DNA of 64,000 nucleotides, from positions 44,124 to 108,123 of the forward strand of contig JANYEC010000004.1 of NCBI GenBank assembly GCA_025363295.1. Reading direction: 5' to 3'. Both the position numbers and the translations under genes were made by a program. Below the pieces are notes generated by a model that had not been told where the DNA came from, did no database searches, and was given only the letters and a program-made list of their open reading frames with translations. Shown here in pieces: positions 53,194-62,521 of this stretch. Each line of letters opens with the position of its first letter. The first letter of the stretch is position 1. The stretch comes from Akkermansiaceae bacterium (GTDB lineage: Bacteria; Verrucomicrobiota; Verrucomicrobiia; Verrucomicrobiales; Akkermansiaceae).

Positions 53194-54513
53194 ATGTCTG
53201 TGAACATCGAAATGCCTAAACTCTCGGACACCATGACCGAGGGCACCCTGATCAAATGGCACAAAAAAGTCGGCGACACGGTCGAGATTGGTGACATTTT
53301 AGCGGAGGTAGAAACCGACAAAGCCACCATGGAAATGGAAGCTTTCGATGATGGAGTGATCACCAGCATCCTTATTCAAGAGGGTGAAAAAGCGAACATT
53401 GGTAGCATCCTGGCAATCCTCAGCGGCAGTGATGGCGGAACTCTTAGTCCTGCGGCCACTCCCAAAGTTATGGAAGCCGCTGCCGTGAAGGAAAATCCTT
53501 TCGTGGTTTCTTCAACCGCTCCCGTTTCACTTGCTGCTGTCGTCGATAACGATAGAAGCCGCATCAAATCATCACCCCTCGCACGGAAAATTGCAAGTGA
53601 CCTCGGTGTCAATCTAACTTCTGTTATTGGCACCGGCCCTGGAGGCCGAATCGTTAAAGCCGACGTCGAAGCAACTAACACTTCTCCATCTAACGCGACA
53701 CCGGCTCCTTCTCTTGATGCAGCAGCCGCAGCAGGCCTAGCAGCATCTATCAAATCTAAAACAAGCGCCTCGACTCCTAGTCCGACTCCCGCTCCAACAG
53801 CCATTACACCCGTGGCAAAAGAAGGTGACGAGCAAATCCCACTCAGCTCGATGCGTAAAATCATCGCCTCGCGTCTGCTCACTTCTAAAACCACCATTCC
53901 TCACTTCTATCTCCACGTTGATGTCGATGCCGCGCCTCTCATGGCCCTCCGCAAACAAGTGAACGATCAGGCTGAAAAAACCCACGGGAACAAATACTCC
54001 GTCAATGACTTCATTCTCAAAGCTGTCATTAACGCCACAGTAGCAGTTCCAGCAGTCAACGCTTCGTTTGCCGGCGATCACATCGTCAAATTCAAACACG
54101 TTGGACTCTCTGTCGCGATCGCAGTCGAAGACGGGCTCGTCACACCCGTCATCAAAGAAGCGGAAACAAAATCCCTTCTTACCATCTCCCGCGCAGTGAA
54201 AGATTTTGCCGTTCGCGCAAAGGATAAAAAACTCAAACCCGATGAATTCGACGGTGGCACCATTACCGTTTCGAATCTTGGTGCTTGGGGAATCGAATCG
54301 TTCGACGCGATTGTCAATCCACCCCAAGCCGCAATTCTATCTGTTGGAGCAGCCATCGAAAAACCTGTCGTAAAAAACGGACAAATCGTCCCAGGCCTAC
54401 GAATGAATCTCGGTCTTTCCTGCGACCACCGAGTGGTTGATGGAGCCGTCGGAGCACAGTTCCTATCCGAGATTAAAAAACTCCTCGAACAACCCGCTCT
54501 CATGCTTCTCTAA
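53194..54513 (+). CDS. pdhC: Dihydrolipoamide acetyltransferase, E2 of pyruvate dehydrogenase
   Basis: Core of the complex, moving acetyl from E1 to CoA. It has 439 residues with three parts. The N-terminal lipoyl domain has VETDKATMEMEAF, with the lipoylated Lys43. After a Ser/Pro/Ala linker comes a peripheral-subunit-binding domain (SSPLARKIASDLGVNLTSVIGTGPGGRIVKADVE). The C-terminal catalytic domain has RKIIASRLLTSKTTIPHFYLHVDVDAAPL and the active-site LSCDHRVVDGAVGAQFL. E3 (lpd) is not in this window. A leading terminator at 53075-53113 suggests a separate or attenuated transcript. Confidence 0.95.
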   Translation: MSVNIEMPKLSDTMTEGTLIKWHKKVGDTVEIGDILAEVETDKATMEMEAFDDGVITSILIQEGEKANIGSILAILSGSDGGTLSPAATPKVMEAAAVKENPFVVSSTAPVSLAAVVDNDRSRIKSSPLARKIASDLGVNLTSVIGTGPGGRIVKADVEATNTSPSNATPAPSLDAAAAAGLAASIKSKTSASTPSPTPAPTAITPVAKEGDEQIPLSSMRKIIASRLLTSKTTIPHFYLHVDVDAAPLMALRKQVNDQAEKTHGNKYSVNDFILKAVINATVAVPAVNASFAGDHIVKFKHVGLSVAIAVEDGLVTPVIKEAETKSLLTISRAVKDFAVRAKDKKLKPDEFDGGTITVSNLGAWGIESFDAIVNPPQAAILSVGAAIEKPVVKNGQIVPGLRMNLGLSCDHRVVDGAVGAQFLSEIKKLLEQPALMLL

Positions 54514-54935
54514 GCGACCCGATCTTTCCCTTGAAGGGAACCCCCATCAAAAACGTTCCAAGCCTTTCAGCACCCTGTTGGAAGGCTTGTTTCGTAAATG
54601 AACGCTAGCAACTCTCCAATACTTTCCAGCAATGCCTTCCCTAACTGATTATTGAACGACTCTTGATGACTTTGTCCTTTTTGACCTTATAAGATCTTCT
54701 TCTTCATAGTGTGAACAACCAAAGAAAACTTCTGTTCCACAGCTCTACCATACGGGTTCCACGGCAAGAACAAGTTGGGGAACAAGCTGTATGGTTTCGG
54801 AATGAGTTCTCTTTTGGCGCCTTCCGCTGAGCTCCTGCCCATTCATTCCAATGTTATTCCCATCCTTTTCTAGAGTTCTTAGGCATGGGACGGGAGTGAG
54901 AGGAAAAAGTCATTTCACCACTTGCTTTCTCTAAC
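54514..54935. other. Intergenic region with candidate structured RNA
   Basis: No gene is seen in 422 bases. A weak terminator candidate for E2 occurs at 54559-54589 (CAAGCCTT / AAGGCTTG). A second pair of inverted segments lies at 54748-54794: CCATAC...GTATGG outside, GTTCC...GGAAC inside, which could fold as a bulged hairpin. AT content is higher than in flanking genes. Confidence 0.45.
54559..54594 (+). terminator. Weak terminator candidate downstream of E2
   Basis: An 8-bp perfect stem CAAGCCTT / AAGGCTTG with a 15-base loop, followed by only TTTC. It lies 46 bases after the E2 stop. Confidence 0.45.
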
Positions 54936-55580
54936 ATGAAACAAGCCGTTATCACAGGAGGAAAGGGTTCTCTTGCCCAAGCAATCGCCGCTGCCTTAGA
55001 AGAGCCAGGTTGGAAGATCTTAACACCATCTAGAGCCGAGATGGACGTTTGTGATAAAATGGCGATACAAAGATATTTTCATAGTCACTCGGCCGACTTG
55101 TTGATTTGCGTGGCGGGAATGATTTACGACATGCCGCTTCTTCGACTGACGGAAACCATGTGGGATCAAGTGCTTACCATTAATTTTAAAGGAGCAGCCG
55201 ATTGTGCGAGAGCTGTGATCCCGAAAATGATCGAAAACCATGCGGGTCACATTATTTTTATCTCAAGCTTTTCCGCACTCCACCCACCTGTCGGCCAGGT
55301 GGCCTATGCCACTGCGAAGGCCACTCTTGTCGGGCTTACTCAAGATCTTTCTCGTGCTTACGGCTCTTTCAATATCCGAATCAATACAATCCTTCCGGGT
55401 TTTCTCGACACTCGCATGACGGCAACCGTCTCCGAAAAACGTCGCGAAGAAATTTTAAACTCTCACATACTCGGTCGCTTCAATACACCGTCTGCAGTCG
55501 GAAAATTCATCTATCATCTGCATCATGATTTGGCTCACACTTCAGGTCAGATTTTTCAATTGGACAGCCGAATCACTTGA
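54936..55580 (+). CDS. Short-chain dehydrogenase/reductase (FabG-like SDR)
   Basis: NAD(P)-dependent oxidoreductase of 214 residues. Cofactor-binding AVITGGKGSLAQAIAAAL (variant TGxxxSLxxA), the active site YATAKATLVGLTQDLSRAYG (Tyr and Lys), and NTILPGFLDTRMT follow the classical SDR layout. It is somewhat shorter than FabG (about 245). The substrate is unknown. It stands alone downstream of the PDH cluster. Confidence 0.88.
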   Translation: MKQAVITGGKGSLAQAIAAALEEPGWKILTPSRAEMDVCDKMAIQRYFHSHSADLLICVAGMIYDMPLLRLTETMWDQVLTINFKGAADCARAVIPKMIENHAGHIIFISSFSALHPPVGQVAYATAKATLVGLTQDLSRAYGSFNIRINTILPGFLDTRMTATVSEKRREEILNSHILGRFNTPSAVGKFIYHLHHDLAHTSGQIFQLDSRIT

Positions 55581-55690
55581 ATTTTGCAAATTTTACAGGA
55601 TTGCACAATTGCCAAAGACGATTTTAACTTCGTGTCCCGCCGTTTTAAATCTTAAACGAGCTTAAATAAACCACTAACCTAATACCACTG

Positions 55691-55975
55691 ATGAAGATCT
55701 CAAAAAACGATTTTACCAATGAAGAAGTCGTGCTCGATTTCCACGAATATGAAAGCTGCACCTTCACCAACTGTCGCTTCGTCGTTCTTGGCTATGGAGC
55801 GTTTGCCCTGAACGCATGCGAAGTGACCAACTGCGAATTCACTTTTGCTGGACCTGCTGCCAGCACGATTCAAACGATGAGCACCATTTACCACAATATC
55901 GGCGATCAAGGAAAACAACTCATCGAAGGCACATTTGATCAAATTCGCAACGCCGGCCCAAACAAACCAGCTTAA
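55691..55975 (+). CDS. Small pentapeptide-repeat-like protein
   Basis: A 94-residue protein with short Phe/Cys-containing pseudo-repeats: DFHEYESCTFTNCRFVVLGYGAFALNACEVTNCEFTF resembles pentapeptide-repeat units (A/C-x-L/F type), which form a right-handed beta-helix. The tail is helical (YHNIGDQGKQLIEGTFDQIRN). No signal peptide. Function unknown. It is followed by a stretch without a gene (183 bases) before rseP. Confidence 0.6.
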   Translation: MKISKNDFTNEEVVLDFHEYESCTFTNCRFVVLGYGAFALNACEVTNCEFTFAGPAASTIQTMSTIYHNIGDQGKQLIEGTFDQIRNAGPNKPA

Positions 55976-56158
55976 GAATTGTTTTTACCTGAAATTTTCA
56001 AAGGGACCGGGAGCATTGCTTTCGATCCCTTTTTGTTTCGTCCGAACTCGAAACGTTTTCAAAAGGGAAATTCGCCATCTCGTCCTAATTTTAAGAAAAT
56101 TTAATGAACTTGCCGGAATGTCCGGTCACGCTAAGTTTTTGCAGTTCTCTCCTCACCT

Positions 56159-57574
56159 ATGACGACACTCTCTTCCATTTTTCAGGTAATTCTTCTGATC
56201 ATTGCTGTTGTGATGAGCTTTAATCTCATCATTTTCGTGCATGAACTGGGACATTTTCTGGCAGCAAAGTGGCGCGGTTTGCAGATTGATCGTTTTCAAA
56301 TTTGGTTCGGTACGCCGATTTGGAAAAAAGAAATCAATGGCGTGCAATATGGCTTGGGCTGGATTCCCGCGGGAGGTTTTGTTGCATTACCACAAATGGC
56401 CCCGATGGAGGCCCTAGAAGGCGGCACCGCGGATCGAGCGGCTCTTCCAAAAATTACCCCACTAGACAAAATCATTGTTGCTTTCGCAGGACCATTATTC
56501 TCGATGCTCCTTGCTTTGCTCGCAGGTGTCGCCGTTTGGAGCGTGGGGAAACCGAAAGATTTTATCCCCACTCAAATCGTCGGAGAAGTCATTGCAGGCA
56601 GCCCCGCAGAGAACGCTGGAATCCATCAGGGAGATAAAGTGATCGCCATTAATGGCAAACCTGTGAATGGCTTTGCAGGATCGTTAGATAGCATCACCGA
56701 AGGAATCATTCTCAGCAAAGGCAAGCAGATCGAATTTACCATTGAGCGTCCCGGAATTAGCGCACCTCTTAAACTTATCTCTGAGTTCCAAACCGCAAAA
56801 ACCCAATGGTTTCAACGCGGTGGTTTGCGGCAAGTAGGAATCGGCCCAGAAATCGATCACATCGAGCTAGGTTCAATCGTCAAGGGAAGCCCAGCCGAAA
56901 AGGCTGGTTTTAAAGATGGAGATAGGCTCGTCAGCATGAATGGGCAAAAATTTGCAAACGATGAGGCAGCAGTTGCCTTCATCAAACAGATCGGAGCACA
57001 ACCCATCCAATTTGAAATCATCCGCGCCGGACAGACGCTCAAACTAACCGCCACTCCCCAAGTACCCTCTTCACCCGAAGGGAAAGGACCGATGTTAGGA
57101 CTTGGATTCTACGGAGCGCCCTATCAGAATCAGGGCATCGTTCATCCCGGGCCAATTCAACAGGTTTCCGAAAGTCTGCGCATGATGTGGACGACGATTA
57201 CCAGCGTTATCGCTCCAGATTCCAGTATCGGAGTCGGTCACCTCAGCGGTCCTGTAGGCATTGCGAAAATGCAATATGCGCTTTTACAGATGGAAAATGG
57301 CTGGCGGCGCATTTTGGCATTCATGGTGCTTTTTAACGTAAACTTGGCCGTGCTCAACATGATGCCATTCCCTGTCCTGGATGGTGGTCACATCACACTT
57401 GCCATTCTGGAAAAAATCTCCGGTCGCCCGGTGAAGGCAAAACCTTTGGAAATCCTTCAAACCATCTGTGCGCTAGCGCTTATTTCCCTCATGCTCTTCG
57501 TCACAAGTAAAGACATCGGTGATGGCTTCGGTCACGAAGAGAAACACCGGGAAGTGATCTTCCCGGCGAATTGA
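56159..57574 (+). CDS. rseP: Site-2 protease RseP, intramembrane zinc metalloprotease
   Basis: Cleaves anti-sigma factors or other membrane proteins within the bilayer. It has 471 residues with transmembrane segments at both ends. The zinc motif is HELGHFLAAKWRG (HExxH at residues 28-32), and the third ligand region is NMMPFPVLDGGH in the C-terminal part. Two PDZ domains lie between: IVGEVIAGSPAENAGIHQGDKV and ELGSIVKGSPAEKAGFKDGDRLVS. The two-PDZ layout is that of E. coli RseP. It is convergent with the MacA-like gene. Confidence 0.95.
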   Translation: MTTLSSIFQVILLIIAVVMSFNLIIFVHELGHFLAAKWRGLQIDRFQIWFGTPIWKKEINGVQYGLGWIPAGGFVALPQMAPMEALEGGTADRAALPKITPLDKIIVAFAGPLFSMLLALLAGVAVWSVGKPKDFIPTQIVGEVIAGSPAENAGIHQGDKVIAINGKPVNGFAGSLDSITEGIILSKGKQIEFTIERPGISAPLKLISEFQTAKTQWFQRGGLRQVGIGPEIDHIELGSIVKGSPAEKAGFKDGDRLVSMNGQKFANDEAAVAFIKQIGAQPIQFEIIRAGQTLKLTATPQVPSSPEGKGPMLGLGFYGAPYQNQGIVHPGPIQQVSESLRMMWTTITSVIAPDSSIGVGHLSGPVGIAKMQYALLQMENGWRRILAFMVLFNVNLAVLNMMPFPVLDGGHITLAILEKISGRPVKAKPLEILQTICALALISLMLFVTSKDIGDGFGHEEKHREVIFPAN

Positions 57575-57576
57575 TC

Positions 57577-58839
57577 CTAATCACTCCTTTGAGTGACCGC
57601 TGTGCCGTCTTTGACCGTATCAGGTGGATGGAGCAAAACTTCTTGCCCAGCGTTGAGACCTGATAGAATTTCCGTATGACGTCCGTCCGAGTGTCCCGCC
57701 TCGATGGAGGTGAGTTTCGCTTTACCGTTTTCGAAGAGATAACATTTCCACGCATTGCCTTCACGAAACAATGAACCGGCTGGAACAATGAGAACATTCT
57801 CCGCATGCCAGACCGCCACTTGGACTTCCACACGATAGCGGTCCCCAAGTGCTTTTGCGAGCTCCGGCGGTGCGACCAAATCGCTCAGCACAATGACTCG
57901 CTGCTCTTCTACACCAAGGGCGGAAACTTTTGTGAATGCTGCGGGTTCCACACGGCAGACGCGGCCTTTGAGTGCGTTTTCGCCACCCCATTGATCGATC
58001 TCAGCAGAGTCGCCGGGGTGGATGGTTACAGCATCGCGGGAGAGGATTTCCGCTTCGATTTCAAGATCCGCCGGATCTCCTATTTCTAGAATTTGTTGGC
58101 CAGGGGCGACAACCATTTCGCTTTCCTGCATCACCTTGAGAATGCGGCCGGAGACGGGGGATCTTACTTCCACAAGATTTCCGATGCCACTCGATTCTGG
58201 CCGTTCTAACGAGGCACGGGCTTGGGCTAGTTCATATTCGGCGACTTGTTGAGCAAATTCCGCAGCACGGACTTCGGAAGCGCGCATGGAAGATTCCATT
58301 TCAACGCGATCTCTATCAGACTGTGAGACCGTTCCACTCCGGGTTACGGAGCGCACCCGCTGAAGCTCGGACTCTGCCATCAGCGAGGCGGCACGAGTGG
58401 CCGCTAGAGATTCTGCCGCTTGTTTTCGAGATGCCTCACGCATCGAAACGACAGCTTCCGCTTGGGCGCGGGCACGGGGATCGAGCAACGGCGCAACTAC
58501 TGGTTCAATAGCAGTTAGAATTGTTTCCCCGGCCTTTACTTCATCGCCTGGTTTGAAAGGAACACGACGCATTCGACCGGCGACGGGAACCGCCACGATG
58601 TAACGATTCCGCACCCGGGTTTTTCCTTCCTCGGAAACGCGGACGGTTAGCGGCCCGCGCTGGACCTTGCCCGTTTCGATGAGCACCGGCTTCGGCCATA
58701 AGCCCCATGCAATGAGCACAACCAAGGCAAGTCCGCTAAACCAAGACAATGAGCGGCGGAAGAGATGTTTCCCGGTTGGGTTGCGCTTGGAGTCCCAAGG
58801 AGCGCTGCCATCGGAGTTTTCGGGTGTAGAGTTTGCCAT
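57577..58839 (-). CDS. HlyD/MacA-like periplasmic adaptor of an ABC efflux system
   Basis: Membrane fusion protein of 420 residues, third gene of an ATPase/permease/adaptor operon on the minus strand. An N-terminal transmembrane anchor (LSWFSGLALVVLIAWGLWPKPVL) is followed by the adaptor core: VRVSEEGKTRVRNRYIVAVPVAGRMRRVPFKPGDEVKAGETIL, a coiled-coil hairpin (residues about 120-205) and the lipoyl/beta-barrel part EVRSPVSGRILKVMQESEMVV. The adjacent FtsX-like permease and MacB-type ATPase complete a tripartite export or lipoprotein-trafficking system. It starts 25 bases after the permease stop. Confidence 0.88.
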   Translation of the reverse strand: MANSTPENSDGSAPWDSKRNPTGKHLFRRSLSWFSGLALVVLIAWGLWPKPVLIETGKVQRGPLTVRVSEEGKTRVRNRYIVAVPVAGRMRRVPFKPGDEVKAGETILTAIEPVVAPLLDPRARAQAEAVVSMREASRKQAAESLAATRAASLMAESELQRVRSVTRSGTVSQSDRDRVEMESSMRASEVRAAEFAQQVAEYELAQARASLERPESSGIGNLVEVRSPVSGRILKVMQESEMVVAPGQQILEIGDPADLEIEAEILSRDAVTIHPGDSAEIDQWGGENALKGRVCRVEPAAFTKVSALGVEEQRVIVLSDLVAPPELAKALGDRYRVEVQVAVWHAENVLIVPAGSLFREGNAWKCYLFENGKAKLTSIEAGHSDGRHTEILSGLNAGQEVLLHPPDTVKDGTAVTQRSD

Positions 58840-58864
58840 AATTTCTCAGCGGTAGCTTACGGGA

Positions 58865-61234
58865 TCAATCGCGTGCTTTCAAGACTCCGACCATGTCGAG
58901 TTTTGCAATCATGCGGCTGACAAGGGTGAATGATAGAATCGAGGCGGTCAGGACCACAATAATCGCGATGGAGTAAGTGTGCGACTCGATCACAATTGGC
59001 AGACGAACGGTTTCCGTGCTGAAAGATGACATGATGAAGAGCGCGAGACCACGCCCGAATAAGAGCCCGAATGGCAGAGCAAGTAGCACGAGAATCGCCA
59101 GCTCACCCACCAGCACACCACGCACTTCTGCTAGTGAAAAGCCAACGACGCGAAGTGTCGCCAGCTCGCGGCTACGTTCGGATAGAGCGATGCGCGCACT
59201 GTTATAAACTACGCCAAAGGCTACAATGGTCGCCAGCACGAAATAGAGGGAGCGGAGGATGCCAATGCTCTTGCCGGTAGTCTCACGGAAGGCTGCGAGT
59301 TGGTCGCGTTTTACCATCACCACGGCAGCTTGTGGCGTGTCCTTGAGTTCGCGCATGAACTCATCCCAACGCTTGTGATCTAGCGCTAGATAGGCTCCGT
59401 TAATCGTGTCTCCCTCTCTCATTGCCCGCCGCAACGCGGAAATATCCATGTAGGCGGCCACGCCCGCGAAGTCTGTAACCAACCCGCGGATCGGGAGATG
59501 CAGAACCGGCCGACGTCCTTCCAAAACCTCCACTTCTACCTCATCGCCGATTCTTGCACCTATCACTTCAGCGAGTTTTTTCGACATCACCAACCCTTCT
59601 TTAGGAAGCACGATGGGTTGGCTTTTGTAATCTAGCAGACGATTGAGATTCGCGTCCGGAGCGATGCCGGTGATGGAGAGTTTCCGATGCCTGTGCCCAT
59701 AAACTAACCGCGCTTGCACGCTGCGCAGTGGTTCTGCACGAATGACACCGGGCAGGTGTTCCAGATCGTGAAACCCCCTGCCCGACCCTGGCTCAGTTAG
59801 AAAAACCGTTACATCCTGACGTTGTTGGCTGTTCCATTGAAAGGTGAGCAAATAATCGATGCTGTCGCTCATCGCGCCCGGTAAAACCATGAGACCCGTC
59901 GCCAGTGCCAGTCCGCTCGAGGTGAAAACCGCCTGCCATGGGCGACGCTCGATGTTACGCAACGCCATTCGAAAAGCCGGACTGAAAAATCGCGTCAAGC
60001 CGATGCGTTCGAATAAGGAGGGTTTGTAGTCTGCTGGCGGCTCGGGGCGCATCGCTTCTGCCGGGGGTAATTTCACCGCATGCCACACCACTGTTAGAAC
60101 ACCTAACACCGAGGCACCGAGACTGATGAAAAGTGCAACGCCCAGTGCGTGGTAATCCAATCTAAAAACCAGTGACGGGAATCGGAAAAATAAGGTGTAC
60201 ATGTCCACCAAAACGGCACCTAGTAAACGCCCACCAAGGCCACCTAACACGGTTCCGATCATACCAATCACTAACACAAATTTTAGGTAATGCTTCCCTA
60301 CCTGCCGTGATGAATACCCCAACGCTTTCATTTGTGCGATTTGCTCCCGTTGGAGCCGCACAATCCGTGCTAACACGGCATTCACCATGAAGGCTGCCAC
60401 ACTGAGAAATACTAACGGGTAAGCGACTGATAGAGATGTCAACACCCGCAGCTCGTCATCTAGGCGCTGCGCCGAGGGCTGCTCTTTCCGTGTGTAGGCA
60501 CCACCGGCGCCGTACGGCGCGAGGATGCGGTCCATTTCCTCGATCACCGGTTCCGCGGCGGCTCCGGGTGCGAGATCCACCACGACGTTATTGAACGCGC
60601 CATCCAAATTATATGCAACCGCCAACGCGCGGTAGTTCATCCAAATCACGCTGAAGCGTTTGTGGTTCGGCAGCGTTTCCCCAGCCCTCGCCTCGAAAAC
60701 ATACTCGGGTGATAGACCGATCCCGCAGATTTTTAAGGTTTCCCGCCGCCCGTTGATGACTGCCACGAGTGAGTCGCCGGGTTGCAGTCCATTCGCGTTC
60801 GCAAAGGATTCGCCTAACACAACCTCCCTCCGTTCATCGGATCGCGGAAACCTCCCGCTGCGGAGAAACAGTTTATTTAGCTTCTGTGGGCCTCCGTCTT
60901 CTGGCAGCGAGATGATGTGTCCCGTCGCGGGTTCAGAGAGTCCGGGCAAATCCAGTGTGACATCCACGGCCACGCGGGCCTCGACAATGGCGACTCCCGG
61001 CAGCGTGTTTAGCTGTTCAGCCACCGAAAGTGGCGCGCGCTTCAACGTAGCGAAGATGTCCGCCATGGCGTATTTCTGATAGTAAGTGGAGCGTGTTGTC
61101 TCCAGCGTCATGATCAGGCTGCGCGTCATGATCATCATTGCCAGCCCGCAGGCCATCACCAAGCTTACCGCGATGATCTGGCCTTTCATCTTGCCCAGAT
61201 CGCGCAGCAGCTTGAGATCGAGTGGATGCATCAT
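58865..61234 (-). CDS. FtsX/MacB-like ABC transporter permease
   Basis: A 789-residue protein with an N-terminal transmembrane segment (IIAVSLVMACGLAMMIMT), a large periplasmic MacB-like domain, a central four-helix FtsX region (LVFLSVAAFMVNAVLARIVRLQREQIAQMKALGYS), a second periplasmic domain and a C-terminal FtsX helix set (YNSARIALSERSRELATLRVVGFS). Double FtsX units are typical of LolC/E- and MacB-type permeases. The substrate could be an antibiotic, lipopeptide or lipoprotein. The gene lies between its ATPase (61274-62011) and the adaptor. Confidence 0.9.
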   Translation of the reverse strand: MMHPLDLKLLRDLGKMKGQIIAVSLVMACGLAMMIMTRSLIMTLETTRSTYYQKYAMADIFATLKRAPLSVAEQLNTLPGVAIVEARVAVDVTLDLPGLSEPATGHIISLPEDGGPQKLNKLFLRSGRFPRSDERREVVLGESFANANGLQPGDSLVAVINGRRETLKICGIGLSPEYVFEARAGETLPNHKRFSVIWMNYRALAVAYNLDGAFNNVVVDLAPGAAAEPVIEEMDRILAPYGAGGAYTRKEQPSAQRLDDELRVLTSLSVAYPLVFLSVAAFMVNAVLARIVRLQREQIAQMKALGYSSRQVGKHYLKFVLVIGMIGTVLGGLGGRLLGAVLVDMYTLFFRFPSLVFRLDYHALGVALFISLGASVLGVLTVVWHAVKLPPAEAMRPEPPADYKPSLFERIGLTRFFSPAFRMALRNIERRPWQAVFTSSGLALATGLMVLPGAMSDSIDYLLTFQWNSQQRQDVTVFLTEPGSGRGFHDLEHLPGVIRAEPLRSVQARLVYGHRHRKLSITGIAPDANLNRLLDYKSQPIVLPKEGLVMSKKLAEVIGARIGDEVEVEVLEGRRPVLHLPIRGLVTDFAGVAAYMDISALRRAMREGDTINGAYLALDHKRWDEFMRELKDTPQAAVVMVKRDQLAAFRETTGKSIGILRSLYFVLATIVAFGVVYNSARIALSERSRELATLRVVGFSLAEVRGVLVGELAILVLLALPFGLLFGRGLALFIMSSFSTETVRLPIVIESHTYSIAIIVVLTASILSFTLVSRMIAKLDMVGVLKARD

Positions 61235-61273
61235 GGGAAGAGATAGGTCATATAGGTCTTATAAATCCTATTT

Positions 61274-62011
61274 TCACCACTGGAGAGCCGCTGCTGGCAG
61301 CCTCGTTTCGTTTTGGTAGGCTTTCACAATCTTTCCATCTGATAGATGCAACACTCGATCAGCCATTTCTGCCATTGCTGCATTATGAGTGATGAGGACA
61401 GTTAGAGTTCCCAAATCTCGGTTGATGGCCTCGATGGCTTCAAGCACGGCGATGCCGGTGGTGACATCCAGCGCACCAGTCGGCTCGTCGCAGAGAAGGA
61501 CCTCTGGGCGCTTCGCGATGGCGCGAGCAATCGCCACGCGTTGTTGCTCGCCGCCGGAAAGCTGTGAGGGGAAATGATTCATCCGCTCTGTTAGGCCTAC
61601 CATTTCCAGTGCTTCCTCGGGCGTCATCGGATCGCGGGAAATGCCAGTAATCAGCGCCACATTTTCGCGAGCGGTTAGGCTGGGGATTAGGTTGTAGAAT
61701 TGGAAAACGAAGCCCACGCAATTGCGGCGGAACAGGGTGAGTGTGTTTTCTTCTGCCTGATCGAGCGCCCAACCTTTGTAAATTAACTCGCCGGAGGTCG
61801 GTACATCCAGGCCGCCGAGGATGTTCAGCAGCTTTGATTTTCCACTGCCGGAAGCACCTAGCAGACAGACAAGTTCCCCCGCGTTGAGGTCGATGTTGAC
61901 TCCGCCTAAAGCGACCACATCGAGTTCTCCCGTGTGATAAATTTTCCGTAAATCTCGGGCTTGAAAGACAACACCCGTGGAAATCGGCGTTTGAGAAAGA
62001 GTGGAATTCAT
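61274..62011 (-). CDS. MacB/LolD-type ABC ATPase
   Basis: ATPase of the export operon, 245 residues from the ATG at 62011. The longer start at 62047 adds 12 residues. Walker A is [16 protein letters not shown] (Lys where most relatives have Thr after GKS), the Q-loop region is [15 protein letters not shown], the signature [15 protein letters not shown] and Walker [13 protein letters not shown]. The D/H-loop is [20 protein letters not shown]. First gene of the three-gene operon. Confidence 0.93.
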   Translation of the reverse strand: MNSTLSQTPISTGVVFQARDLRKIYHTGELDVVALGGVNIDLNAGELVCLLGASGSGKSKLLNILGGLDVPTSGELIYKGWALDQAEENTLTLFRRNCVGFVFQFYNLIPSLTARENVALITGISRDPMTPEEALEMVGLTERMNHFPSQLSGGEQQRVAIARAIAKRPEVLLCDEPTGALDVTTGIAVLEAIEAINRDLGTLTVLITHNAAMAEMADRVLHLSDGKIVKAYQNETRLPAAALQW

Positions 62012-62278
62012 CGCGCCGCGCAACATAGCAGCTACCCATCGCTTCACAACCTCGGGGATGGCACCCTGAACGTGTTCCAGTGATTCAGTCCGCCCCCGCT
62101 TGATTTAGAGTGGGGTTTCCCCCCATGGTCATAGCTTACAAACGAGATATATTTCTAAGGTAGGATTGTTCGGCCCACTGCCATTCACCGCAAACGAAAT
62201 CGCCGAAAGCCCCCAAGGTCCCGCCAAAAGAAATCGGTAAACCCCGCAGCAACTCTACTGTCTGACTTATTAAACCCG

Positions 62279-62479
62279 ATGAAAATCAATGATCAAGGCC
62301 CCGTAAACGAATGGAACTTTCCGTCATTTCCTATCAGCCGCTATGGGACGGAATTGGATATCACTGACTACGTCGATGGCGATTCATTTTGCTTCCCAGC
62401 CGTGGAGCCTACGGACGCATCTACTGATGAAACTCAAGAAAATGTTCTCCAAGAACAGCTTGTGTCTGATAGATCATGA
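62279..62479 (+). CDS. Doubtful small ORF
   Basis: A 66-residue frame (starts MKINDQGPVNEWNF; contains YGTELDITDYVDGDSFCF). An ATG with AAACCCG upstream gives no clear ribosome site. It reads partly like protein, but it stops early at 62479 and no domain is recognised. A neighbouring frame continues beyond. It may be the 5' part of a decayed gene, or chance. The 230 bases before it show no gene. Confidence 0.25.
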   Translation: MKINDQGPVNEWNFPSFPISRYGTELDITDYVDGDSFCFPAVEPTDASTDETQENVLQEQLVSDRS

Positions 62480-62521
62480 GGGCGGGCTAGTCTTGTATCC
62501 ACCGTATATTTACCCGTCAGG

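Noticed and set aside
54731..54742. TGTTCCAC near 54734, a parS-like half-site
   Set aside because: Only one half of the palindrome is present; the same is true at about 46309.
62120..62140. CCATGGTCATAGCT resembles a cloning-vector lacZ segment
   Set aside because: The match is short and stops after it; flanking sequence is not vector, so it is a coincidence.
62048..62278. Possible riboswitch ahead of the 62279 ORF
   Set aside because: I compared it with cobalamin, SAM and c-di-GMP type motifs by eye and found no matching conserved core; the downstream ORF is itself doubtful.
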